From Ardenticatenaceae bacterium (GTDB lineage: Bacteria > Chloroflexota > Anaerolineae > Promineifilales > Promineifilaceae), in assembly GCA_020634215.1 (NCBI GenBank), contig JACKCD010000030.1, forward strand, positions 1-64,000: a stretch of DNA of 64,000 nt, read 5' to 3'. The position numbers were made by a program, and so were the translations under genes. Numbering within the stretch: position 1 is the first letter of the stretch; every line of letters starts with the position of its first letter. Positions 57,489-64,000 of the stretch are shown here, piece by piece. The notes under the pieces were generated by a model, which made no database searches, had not been told where the DNA came from, and was given only the letters and a program-made list of their open reading frames with translations.

Positions 57489-59381
57489 ATGGAAGCACAG
57501 CGGTTTGTCATTGGCGTAGATGGCGGCGGTAGCAAAACGGCCGTTGCAATTCTGAATCATGAGGGCGTTCTTTTGGGGCGTGGACAGGGGGGAACGGCCA
57601 ACTATCACCACCACGGGCTGGAACATGCCGGGCAAAATTTATTGGCGGCGATGCAGGCGGCGGCTGGCGAGGCGGGGGTGGATTTAGCCAACGCCAGCGG
57701 GGCATTTTGGGGAATGGCTGGGGTAGATCGGCCGGTTGACCGGGAACGGATGCGTGATTTGGCGGCGCAATTGCTGCCTGGCGTTCCCGTGACCATTGAC
57801 AATGATGCGGTGGCGGCATTGGCCGGGGGGTTGAACGGCCGTTGTGAAGGGGTGGTTTTAATCGCTGGCACCGGCATGATTGCCTATGGCGAAAACGGCG
57901 CTGGAGAGCGAGCGCGTGTTGGGGGCTGGGGCTACATCATCGAACAGGGCAGCGGCTACAGCTTAGTCAAAGAAGCGATTAAGGCAACGCTGCTCGCCAC
58001 TGATGAGCAGCAGCCAACGCAGCTCACGCAAACCTTTATGGACGCGCTTCAGCTTGGGCAAATTTCGGACATCATTACCTGGCTTTATGCCCGTGACCGC
58101 CATATTTCCCAGGTGGCGGCGTTGGCACCGCAGGTGTTGGCTGCTGCCGAAGCTTATGATTTTGTCGCCCAAAGTGTGGTTAGTCAGGAGGCGGAGGCAC
58201 TGGGCAAGTCGGTGTGGGCAGTGGTGCGGAAGCTGGGGTTGGAAAAACGGCCGTTTTCCCTTGTCCTCGCTGGCAGTTTAGTAGGCAAAAACGAGCTATA
58301 CCGCCAACTCGTGATGCAGGCTGTTTACACTCGCCTCCCATTGGCACAGCCTTTGTTACCCCAGCATGACCCGGCCGTGGGCGCGGCGTTGATCGCCCTG
58401 GAAGAGAGCCGGGGGGTGGGGGAGCAGGGGAGCAGGGGTGATCTTTCTCCCTTGCTCCTCCGCTCCCCGGCTCCCCTGCCTATGTCCGAAAGGCAAAACA
58501 TTTTGACCGCCGAGCTTGACCAACTGCCAACGGCCAACATGGTGGGGTTGATGCACTTGCAGGACAAACAGGCGGCGGCGAGCCTGGCTCCCATTTTGCC
58601 TGACATCGCTCGTGCCATTGATGCCATTGCCGAACGGATGCAGCAGGGCGGCCGGCTGATTTATGTGGGGGCGGGAACTTCCGGCCGGCTGGGCGTGTTG
58701 GATGCCTCGGAATGCCCGCCTACCTTTAGCGTGAACGCTGACCAAGTAATTGGGATTATGGCTGGCGGCGAAACGGCACTGACGCGCTCGGTTGAAGGAG
58801 CCGAAGACCATGCCGAAGCGGGAGCCATTGAGTTGGCGCGGTTAAACGTGGGGGCGCTCGACAGCGTGGTGGGGATTGCTGCCAGTGGGCGCACGCCGTT
58901 TGTGCTGGGGGCTTTGCAAGAGGCCAATGGCTGCGGTGCGTTGACCATTGCCGTGACCTGCAACCTACCCGCCCCCATTGCCGAGGAAGCCACGCTGGTG
59001 CTGGCTCCGCTGGTTGGCCCGGAACTGCTGACGGGTTCGACGCGGCTGAAGGCGGGGACGGCGCAAAAGCTGGTGCTGAACATGCTCAGTACGGGGGTGA
59101 TGGTGCGGTTGGGCAAAACGTATGGCAATTTGATGGTGGATTTGCAGGTGAAGAATGCGAAGCTGCGCGGCCGGGCGCGACGAATTGTGGCGCAGGCGTG
59201 TGGGATTGATGAGGTGGCTGCAACGGCCGTTCTTGAGGCGTGCGGCGGTAACGTCAAAACCGCCATCGTCAGCCAACTTGCCAACCTGTCCCCCGCCGCC
59301 GCCCAAATGGCCTTAACTCAAGCCAACGGCAACGTGCGACAAGCACTACAAGAACACAGTAACGCTTTGGCATCACCATAA
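57489..59381 (+). CDS. Fusion of BadF/NagK-type amino-sugar kinase and MurQ (MurNAc-6-phosphate etherase)
   Basis: 630 residues, two enzymes in one frame. Residues 1-305 are a BadF/BcrA-type sugar kinase: VIGVDGGGSKTAVAILNHEG (ATP loop), GTANYHHHG, WGMAGVDRP, DNDAVAALAGG, AGTGMIAYG and GGWGYIIEQGSG. Residues 332-630 are MurQ: ILTAELDQLPTANMV, LIYVGAGTSGRLGVLDASEC (SIS domain, catalytic Glu), AGGETALTRSVEGAEDHAEA, and the C-terminal UBA-like helices (EACGGNVKTAIVSQL). The kinase would make MurNAc-6-P or GlcNAc-6-P, and the etherase removes D-lactate to give GlcNAc-6-P. The 26-residue linker is encoded by a reiterated-word hairpin (58406-58480), and MurQ keeps its own ATG at 58482, so the fusion looks recent. 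Ends at TAA 59381. Confidence 0.92.
   Translation: MEAQRFVIGVDGGGSKTAVAILNHEGVLLGRGQGGTANYHHHGLEHAGQNLLAAMQAAAGEAGVDLANASGAFWGMAGVDRPVDRERMRDLAAQLLPGVPVTIDNDAVAALAGGLNGRCEGVVLIAGTGMIAYGENGAGERARVGGWGYIIEQGSGYSLVKEAIKATLLATDEQQPTQLTQTFMDALQLGQISDIITWLYARDRHISQVAALAPQVLAAAEAYDFVAQSVVSQEAEALGKSVWAVVRKLGLEKRPFSLVLAGSLVGKNELYRQLVMQAVYTRLPLAQPLLPQHDPAVGAALIALEESRGVGEQGSRGDLSPLLLRSPAPLPMSERQNILTAELDQLPTANMVGLMHLQDKQAAASLAPILPDIARAIDAIAERMQQGGRLIYVGAGTSGRLGVLDASECPPTFSVNADQVIGIMAGGETALTRSVEGAEDHAEAGAIELARLNVGALDSVVGIAASGRTPFVLGALQEANGCGALTIAVTCNLPAPIAEEATLVLAPLVGPELLTGSTRLKAGTAQKLVLNMLSTGVMVRLGKTYGNLMVDLQVKNAKLRGRARRIVAQACGIDEVAATAVLEACGGNVKTAIVSQLANLSPAAAQMALTQANGNVRQALQEHSNALASP
58406..58480. repeat. 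Intergenic-type hairpin located inside the kinase-MurQ frame
   Basis: GGAGCAGGGGAGCAGGGG words on the left face CCCTTGCTCCTCCGCTCCCC on the right, exactly as in the intergenic hairpins of this window. Here the element carries no stop in the reading frame and joins two enzymes. Confidence 0.85.
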
Positions 59382-59384
59382 AAA

Positions 59385-59449
59385 AATAGGACGCAGATTT
59401 TCCTGATGAACCTGATCCGTGTTCTTCCGTGTTCTTCCGTGTCCTATGA
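59385..59449. repeat. GGACGCAGAT-type repeat, copy 6, with hybrid right end
   Basis: The left end AAATAGGACGCAGATTTTCC is normal. The right part is replaced by three TCCGTGTTCT-like units ending GTGTCCTAT, so the outer arms still pair (ATAGGAC/GTCCTAT) but the interior differs. AAAGGAGA of the next gene follows directly. Confidence 0.75.
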
Positions 59450-59464
59450 AAGGAGAACCTGACT

Positions 59465-61327
59465 ATGGATGAATTGTTATTACTGCCACGACCACGGCAG
59501 ATGGAGTTTTTGGGGGAAAACGGCCGTTTTTCCCTCACCACGTCCCCCAAACTCATTGCCCTAAACGGCGGCACGCTGTTTACGGCGCGGCGGCTGCAGG
59601 CGGCACTGCGGCAAAGTGCGGGAGTGGATTGGGAGATTGTGGCGGGGACGGCCGTTCCCCACGACCAAATTGGCGTTATTCTTAGCGTGACCCCTCACGC
59701 GACCCTCCATGAGCAGGGGTATCAATTGACGGTGACGGAAACGGCCGTTTATGTCGTCGCCAGCAGCCAAGCCGGGCTATTTTACGGCACCTCCACCCTC
59801 ATCCAGCTTATCGCCCAGGGCAAGACCACCCTCCCCCAATGCCGCATCGTAGACTGGCCTGACTTTCCCAACCGAGGGGTCATGCTCGACATCAGCCGCA
59901 ACAAAGTTTCCACTATGGAGACCCTGTACGGGCTGATAGACAAATTTGCCAGTTGGAAATTTAACCAGCTTCAGCTTTATACCGAACATACTTTTGCCTA
60001 CCGCCAGCACCAGCCCATTTGGGAAGGTGATTCCCCCATGACCGCCGAAGAAATTCTGGCGCTGGATGCTTATTGCCGCGACCGCTTCATTGAGTTGGTG
60101 CCAAACCAAAACAGCTTCGGCCACATGCACCACTGGCTCAACCACCCCGACTACATTCACCTGGCCGAAGCCCCCGACGGCTCGGAAACGCCGTGGAACT
60201 TTCGTTACGAAGGCCCCTTTGGCCTTTCACCGGCCGTAGCCGAAACCATGCCCTTCTTGCGCGGCCTTTATGACGAGCTGCTGCCCAACTTCAGCAGCCG
60301 CCAGTTCAACATTGGGGCTGATGAAACGTGGGATTTGGGTCAAGGCAAATCCAAGGCACTGGTGGAAGCAAAGGGAGAGGGGCGTGCCTATCTGGACTTT
60401 GTGCTAGAACTGTACCGCGAGGTCAAATCCCGCGAGCGCACCATGCAGTTCTGGGGCGACATCATCGTCAAATACCCTGACCTAGTAGCCGAACTCCCCC
60501 GCGACGCGATTGCCCTGGAATGGGGGTATGAAGCCGACCACCCGTTTGACCAAAACAGCCGCATCTTTGCCCAATCGGGCATCCCGTTTTACGTTTGCCC
60601 CGGCACCTCGTCGTGGAACAGCGTCGGTGGGCGCACCGAAAACACCATTGGCAACCTGCAAAACGCCGCCGAAAATGGACTAAAGCACGGAGCCATTGGT
60701 TATTTGATGACCGACTGGGGAGACAGAGGCCACTGGCAGCCGCTGCCGGTCAGCTACTTGGGGTTTGGTTATGGGGCAGCCGTGTCGTGGGCGTATGATG
60801 CCAACAAGGAGATGGACATCGCCGCCACCATCAGCCGCCAAGCCTTCGGTGACGCAACGGGGGGGATGGGACAGTTGGCCTATAACTTGGGCAATATCCA
60901 TCGCCAAACGGAGATCAAGCTTCACAATGGCAATATTTTCTTCCATATTTTGCAGCTTGCTCCCGACAAGCTAGGGAATTTGGCGATTTTTAACGCGAAA
61001 GGGGAGCTAAAAGCAGAGCAGTTTGAGGTGGCGTTGGCTGAGTTAGAACGCATCATGGCGGGGTTGGATGAAATGCCACTTGACAGTCCCGATGCCGATC
61101 TAATCAAGCAGGAGTACCATTGGGCAGCCGATATGCTGCGCCACGGCTGCCAGCGGGCCTTGTGGATGCTGGCCGGGGCGCAAACACCTGCGCCAGATTT
61201 GGCGGCAGATGCGGATCGGCTGATTGCCACCTACCGCACCATCTGGCACGCCCGCAACCGGCCGGGTGGGTTTGAAGCCAGTGTGGCGCGGATGGAGAAG
61301 ATGAGATCGCATTATTATGGAGATTAG
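59465..61327 (+). CDS. GH20-like beta-N-acetylhexosaminidase, cytosolic
   Basis: 620 residues. An N-terminal GH20b-type domain (LLPRPRQMEFLGENGRF, then a strand-rich region to residue 130) precedes the TIM barrel. The barrel holds RGVMLDISRNKVSTMETLYG, FIELVPNQNSFGHMHHWL, catalytic pair D286-E287 in IGADETWDLG, WGDIIVKYPDL and YVCPGTSSWNSVGG. GH20 enzymes use substrate-assisted catalysis on terminal GlcNAc or GalNAc residues. No signal peptide is present, so it would act on imported amino-sugar oligomers, a role similar to NagZ. The ribosome site AAAGGAGA is strong. It has two exact palindrome copies and one near-copy in the first 300 bases. Confidence 0.9.
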   Translation: MDELLLLPRPRQMEFLGENGRFSLTTSPKLIALNGGTLFTARRLQAALRQSAGVDWEIVAGTAVPHDQIGVILSVTPHATLHEQGYQLTVTETAVYVVASSQAGLFYGTSTLIQLIAQGKTTLPQCRIVDWPDFPNRGVMLDISRNKVSTMETLYGLIDKFASWKFNQLQLYTEHTFAYRQHQPIWEGDSPMTAEEILALDAYCRDRFIELVPNQNSFGHMHHWLNHPDYIHLAEAPDGSETPWNFRYEGPFGLSPAVAETMPFLRGLYDELLPNFSSRQFNIGADETWDLGQGKSKALVEAKGEGRAYLDFVLELYREVKSRERTMQFWGDIIVKYPDLVAELPRDAIALEWGYEADHPFDQNSRIFAQSGIPFYVCPGTSSWNSVGGRTENTIGNLQNAAENGLKHGAIGYLMTDWGDRGHWQPLPVSYLGFGYGAAVSWAYDANKEMDIAATISRQAFGDATGGMGQLAYNLGNIHRQTEIKLHNGNIFFHILQLAPDKLGNLAIFNAKGELKAEQFEVALAELERIMAGLDEMPLDSPDADLIKQEYHWAADMLRHGCQRALWMLAGAQTPAPDLAADADRLIATYRTIWHARNRPGGFEASVARMEKMRSHYYGD

Positions 61328-61387
61328 GGATTGGAGATTGGGGATTGCGTTCACTGGTGTCAATCTCTAATCTCTAATCTCCAATCT
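61320..61387. repeat. Reiterated-word hairpin (GGAGATT / AATCTCC)
   Basis: GGAGATTAGGGATTGGAGATT on the left (starting inside the GH20 stop) and CAATCTCTAATCTCTAATCT on the right. Third copy of this word family. Confidence 0.8.
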
Positions 61388-61403
61388 TTTTTCACCCATT
61401 GTG

Positions 61404-61982
61404 ATGAAAAAACAGTTGTTCATTGGCATTGGCGGTGGTACGGGATCGGGGAAGTCTACGGTTGCGGCGGAGGTGGTGCGGCGGTTGGAGGCAAGCTGCC
61501 GCGTTCATCTTATTCACCAAGACCAATTCTTCAAACCTGTTGACCAACTGCCCACCTTCTACTCCGACTATCACCAGGCTCCGCGCCCCGACTTTAATCG
61601 GCCGGATTCGTTTCGCGTGGAGGCGATGGTGGCGCATTGTACGGCCGTTTTTGGCTACGATGTGGTCATTTTGGAAGGTATTTTGGCACTCTACTATCCG
61701 GCATTGCGGCAGTTGATGGACATTAAATGTTACATTGACACGCCGCTGGAAGAGATGCTTATTCGCCGCACCGAGCGCAATTTGGCGCGGGGGTATGGCG
61801 GCCCTTTTGCCGAGATCGCCCATTACAACCTGGAATGCGTGACCCCCCAGCACCAACGCTACAATCTCCCCACCCGCCGCTTTGCCGACATCATCATCCC
61901 CAACGGGCTGCATGAGGAAGGGGAGCGGGAGGAAGCGGTGGGGAGGCTGTGTGGCATGATTATGAGGAAGATTGGGGATTAG
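61404..61982 (+). CDS. Uridine kinase / phosphoribulokinase-like P-loop kinase
   Basis: 192 residues from ATG 61404 (a GTG lies at 61401). The P-loop FIGIGGGTGSGKST is at residues 6-19. HQDQFFKPVDQLP carries the uridine-kinase type D-x-F/Y-Y motif, and VVILEGILALYYPAL near residue 85 matches the family's E-G motif. DIKCYIDTPLEEMLIRRTER is the lid region. Most members phosphorylate uridine/cytidine or similar nucleosides. The protein is slightly shorter than standard Udk, and the conserved R-R-x-x-R-D is R-R-T-E-R-N here, so the exact substrate is open. Context suggests a role in making or recycling nucleotide-sugar precursors. Confidence 0.82.
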   Translation: MKKQLFIGIGGGTGSGKSTVAAEVVRRLEASCRVHLIHQDQFFKPVDQLPTFYSDYHQAPRPDFNRPDSFRVEAMVAHCTAVFGYDVVILEGILALYYPALRQLMDIKCYIDTPLEEMLIRRTERNLARGYGGPFAEIAHYNLECVTPQHQRYNLPTRRFADIIIPNGLHEEGEREEAVGRLCGMIMRKIGD

Positions 61983-62035
61983 AGATTGGAGATTGTGAAC
62001 CTTCACCAATCTCCAATCTTCAATCGCTAATCTCC
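61970..62035. repeat. Reiterated-word hairpin (GGAGATTG / CAATCTCC)
   Basis: GATTAGAGATTGGAGATTG on the left (overlapping the kinase stop) and CCAATCTCCAATCTTCAATC on the right. Fourth copy of this word family. Confidence 0.85.
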
Positions 62036-62048
62036 ATGAAGCAAGCAC

Positions 62049-63359
62049 ATGAAAGAAACCACTTTGTTTGAACAGCCACGCTACCAAACGGCCGTTTCCC
62101 ACTTCCAAACCCTCTATGGCCCCGGCGATATTACCGTTTTTCGCGCCCCGGGGCGGGTGAATTTGATTGGCGAACACACCGATTACAACCACGGCTATGT
62201 GATGCCGGTGGCGATTGACCGGGATGTAGTGATTTTGGCGCGGTCGCGTGCTGATGGCGTGGTGCGGCTGGCGAACGTGGAGCCAGAATTTGCCCCCTTT
62301 TCCTTTGCCCTCAGCCCCAACATCCCCAGTGCGCCGCCTGGTGACTGGAGCAACTATGTGCGCGGGGCGGCGCAGATGGTGGCGCAGCAGGTGGGGGAAA
62401 AACGGCCGTTAATCGGCTTCGATGGGCTGGTGGTGGCCGCGCCCCCCTTTGGCGTGCCGCGTGGGGCTGGCCTTAGCTCATCGTCGGCGTTGACGGTGGC
62501 CGCCGCCGTGACGCTGGCACATTTGAACGAGTGGCAGCCTCCGCTAGATCAATTTGCCGCCCGCTGTTCCCGCGCCGAATGGTATGTGGGGACGCGGGGC
62601 GGGGTGATGGATCATTTTGCCTCGCTGCTGGGGCGGCCGGGGCAGGCGTTGTTTTTGGATTGTCGGCCGGGGGAAAACGGCCGTTATGCCACCCAATACG
62701 CCACCCTGCCCAGCGGCTACCAACTGCTCATCGCCAACAGCGGCGTGAAGCATCGCAACGTCGGCGGCGGCTACAATTACCGGGTGGCGGCGTGCCGAGC
62801 GGGGGTGGCGTTGCTGCGGCGGCGGTTTGCCGGAATCACCCATTTGCGTGATGTGGAGAACGTGGATTGGGGGGAATTGGAGCCGCTGCTGCCGGAGGAA
62901 ACGGCCGTTTCTAACCTCATTCAGCAAGGCATTGATTTGGGCGACATTCCCAACCTGCCAACCGATGCTCGGCTGCGGGTTCGCGCCAACTGCCGCCACG
63001 TCTGGAGCGAAAATTGGCGGGTGCGCCAGGCAGTGGACGCGCTCAACGGTGGCGACATCGCCCGGCTGGGGCAGTTGCTCCACGCTGCCCACGCCAGCGC
63101 CCGCGACGATTACGACATTAGCTGCCCGGAAATTGAAATGCTGGTCGGCATTTTGAACAGCCAGCCGGGCGTGCTAGGGGCGCGGCTGACGGGGGCGGGC
63201 TGGGGCGGGTGCGTGGTGGCGTTGGTGGAGGCAGGGGAAATAACGGCCGTTGTCCACCACGCCCAAACCGCCTACCACGCCGCCACCGGCATTGACCCCG
63301 ACGTGTTTGTTTGTACCCCCAGCGGCGGGGCGGGGTTTGTCGCAGCCTTGGAGCGGTAA
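62049..63359 (+). CDS. galK: Galactokinase-family GHMP kinase
   Basis: 436 residues. The GalK signature FRAPGRVNLIGEHTDYNHGY lies at residues about 31-50, the ATP motif GVPRGAGLSSSSALTVAAAV near 138, and RGGVMDHFASLLGRPGQALF near 182. GAGWGGCVVALV near 380 is the third GHMP motif. These assign it to galactokinases, which make galactose-1-phosphate; close relatives act on N-acetylgalactosamine or other amino sugars. The stop (63357-63359) is followed immediately by the ATG of a GlmU-like gene, so a sugar-1-phosphate may be passed straight to a nucleotidyltransferase. Five exact AACGGCCGTT copies are present. Longer than E. coli GalK (382) by an insert near residues 270-310. Confidence 0.92.
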   Translation: MKETTLFEQPRYQTAVSHFQTLYGPGDITVFRAPGRVNLIGEHTDYNHGYVMPVAIDRDVVILARSRADGVVRLANVEPEFAPFSFALSPNIPSAPPGDWSNYVRGAAQMVAQQVGEKRPLIGFDGLVVAAPPFGVPRGAGLSSSSALTVAAAVTLAHLNEWQPPLDQFAARCSRAEWYVGTRGGVMDHFASLLGRPGQALFLDCRPGENGRYATQYATLPSGYQLLIANSGVKHRNVGGGYNYRVAACRAGVALLRRRFAGITHLRDVENVDWGELEPLLPEETAVSNLIQQGIDLGDIPNLPTDARLRVRANCRHVWSENWRVRQAVDALNGGDIARLGQLLHAAHASARDDYDISCPEIEMLVGILNSQPGVLGARLTGAGWGGCVVALVEAGEITAVVHHAQTAYHAATGIDPDVFVCTPSGGAGFVAALER

Positions 63360-64000
63360 ATGAACGTGATGGATAAGCAGCGTCATGCGCTTAAAGTCAT
63401 TATTTTGGCGGCCGGCTCTGGCACACGCGCCGAGGTGCCATTCCCGAAGGTGCTGCAGCCGCTGGGCGAGCGCAAAATTATTGATTATGTGGTCAATAAC
63501 GCCCGCCGCTTTGCCCAGCCTGAAGATATTTACGTAGTCATTGGCCCCGAAGGGCAGCAGGTGCAGGCTCATTTGGGTGGGCGGTTTAACTACGTTTTGC
63601 AGCCACAGCCGCTGGGCACGGGGCACGCGGTGCAATGTACTGCTCCCTTTTTGGCCGATTTTGACGGTGATTTGCTTATTTTGTATGGTGATACCCCGCT
63701 TTTCCGGCCGTCGCCGCTGCGCGGGCTGGTGAGTCGCCATTATTTGAAAGAGGCTTCGCTGACGTTATTTACGGCCGTTCTTGCCACCCCGCTTCCCTAC
63801 GGCCAAATCATCCGCAATTTGGCTGGTGAAATCATTGACATCATCGAGGAGGCAGACAGCCCGCCACCCGCCACCCATGCCCCCTACGAATTCAATATCG
63901 GTGCCTATGTCGTGCAGGCGGCGGTGCTGTACCCCGCTCTGGCACAGCTTCAACCCAACAACGCCAGGGGGGAGTATCAGCTTACCAACTGCGTGCGGCT
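63360..64000 (+). CDS. GlmU/GlmU-like sugar nucleotidyltransferase, N-terminal part (runs off the window)
   Basis: The frame is open from ATG 63360 to the last base (213 codons visible). KVIILAAGSGTRAEVPFPKV followed by LQPLG is the nucleotidyltransferase signature. QPQPLGTGHAVQC matches the G-T-x-H-A uridine-binding loop of GlmU, YGDTPL is the G-D-x-P-L motif, and NIGAYVV and NARGEYQLTNCV follow as in UDP-GlcNAc pyrophosphorylases. The enzyme would make UDP-GlcNAc or a related NDP-sugar from the sugar-1-phosphate. It touches the galactokinase stop (TAAATG), so both are co-translated. Whether a C-terminal acetyltransferase domain exists cannot be seen. The start of the linear chain lacks the K-G-T-R-M-x-S form (A-G-S-G-T-R-A-E-V), a variant seen in several GlmU-like proteins. 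Confidence 0.88.
   Translation, partial: MNVMDKQRHALKVIILAAGSGTRAEVPFPKVLQPLGERKIIDYVVNNARRFAQPEDIYVVIGPEGQQVQAHLGGRFNYVLQPQPLGTGHAVQCTAPFLADFDGDLLILYGDTPLFRPSPLRGLVSRHYLKEASLTLFTAVLATPLPYGQIIRNLAGEIIDIIEEADSPPPATHAPYEFNIGAYVVQAAVLYPALAQLQPNNARGEYQLTNCVR

Larger units (their letters stand above)
1138..63251. repeat. Dispersed highly iterated palindrome AACGGCCGTT (about 75 exact copies)
   Basis: First exact copy at 1138-1147, last at 63242-63251. Examples: 2212, 3786, 3854, 4171, 4554, 13266, 17699, 21848, 24837, 30298, 35920, 42104, 45331, 52697, 59222, 62400. It occurs on any gene strand and in all three frames, giving T-A-V, N-G-R or K-R-P-F in proteins. No exact copy is seen from about 7690 to 12260 or from about 36830 to 38885. 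The count was made by eye and may be off by a few. Confidence 0.93.

Noticed and set aside
1..64000. CRISPR arrays or cas genes
   Set aside because: No set of regularly spaced identical repeats with unique spacers was seen. The reiterated-word hairpins have no spacers and opposite-orientation arms.
1..64000. The iterated AACGGCCGTT as the target of the 37.8-39.8 kb restriction-modification pair
   Set aside because: The methylase is of the D12 adenine class, and the pair is AT-rich and apparently recent, whereas the word is deeply embedded across the window. A GGCC-type site would normally be cytosine-methylated.

Overview
The window looks like a chromosomal segment of a Chloroflexota bacterium (Anaerolineae-like). 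The lineage is inferred from protein style: lipoprotein solute-binding proteins with valine/threonine/glutamate linkers, an M81/MlrC protein beside a dipeptide-type ABC transporter, and TM-anchored propeller paralogues. No rRNA gene is present to confirm it. The most striking global property is a 10-bp palindrome, AACGGCCGTT. I count by hand about 75 exact copies in 64 kb, mostly inside genes and in all reading frames (read as T-A-V, N-G-R or K-R-P-F). A second global property is the intergenic spacers: many are hairpins built by reiterating a short word, and six carry a separate GGACGCAGAT...ATCTGCGTCC inverted repeat.

Layout. 1-3.7 kb: thiolase tail, DinB-like protein, then a FadB/FadJ-type gene and a VOC-like gene, both broken by many frameshifts. 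3.9-4.4 kb: three tRNAs (Ser-TGA, Ser-GCT, Arg-ACG) with promoters and a terminator. 4.7-7.8 kb: MoxR / DUF58 / PDZ operon. 7.9-10.7 kb: AT-rich STAND-type ATPase with a decayed TPR tail. 10.8-13.0 kb (minus): frameshifted miaB and a methyltransferase. 13.2-22.0 kb (minus): three paralogous single-pass membrane proteins with WD40/TolB-like propeller motifs, with a response-regulator/histidine-kinase hybrid embedded among them. 22.6-35.5 kb (plus): an unusual cluster of seven mostly unrecognised beta-rich proteins, several paralogous and resembling TULIP/P47-type lipid-binding proteins, together with a polyprenyl diphosphate synthase and an endonuclease/exonuclease/phosphatase-family enzyme. 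This is the best candidate for an undescribed system. 35.7-37.7 kb: orphan solute-binding lipoprotein. 37.8-39.8 kb: AT-rich restriction-modification pair. 39.8-46.5 kb: pth, an antitoxin / truncated PIN toxin pair, mfd, a small operon ending in a chimera between an HNH-like start and a duplicated mfd tail, a second toxin-antitoxin pair, and a small unknown protein. 46.5-46.9 kb: transposase remnant.

47-64 kb (plus): a long amino-sugar / peptidoglycan-recycling region. It holds a ROK regulator, NamZ-type exo-muramidase (DUF1343), a complete dipeptide-type ABC importer (two permeases, two ATPases, small membrane protein, binding protein), an M81 protein, a BadF/NagK-type kinase fused to MurQ etherase, a cytosolic GH20-like hexosaminidase, a uridine-kinase-like enzyme, a galactokinase-family kinase and a GlmU-like nucleotidyltransferase cut by the window end. 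Read together, these would release, import, phosphorylate and de-lactylate MurNAc-containing fragments and feed the sugars back into nucleotide sugars.
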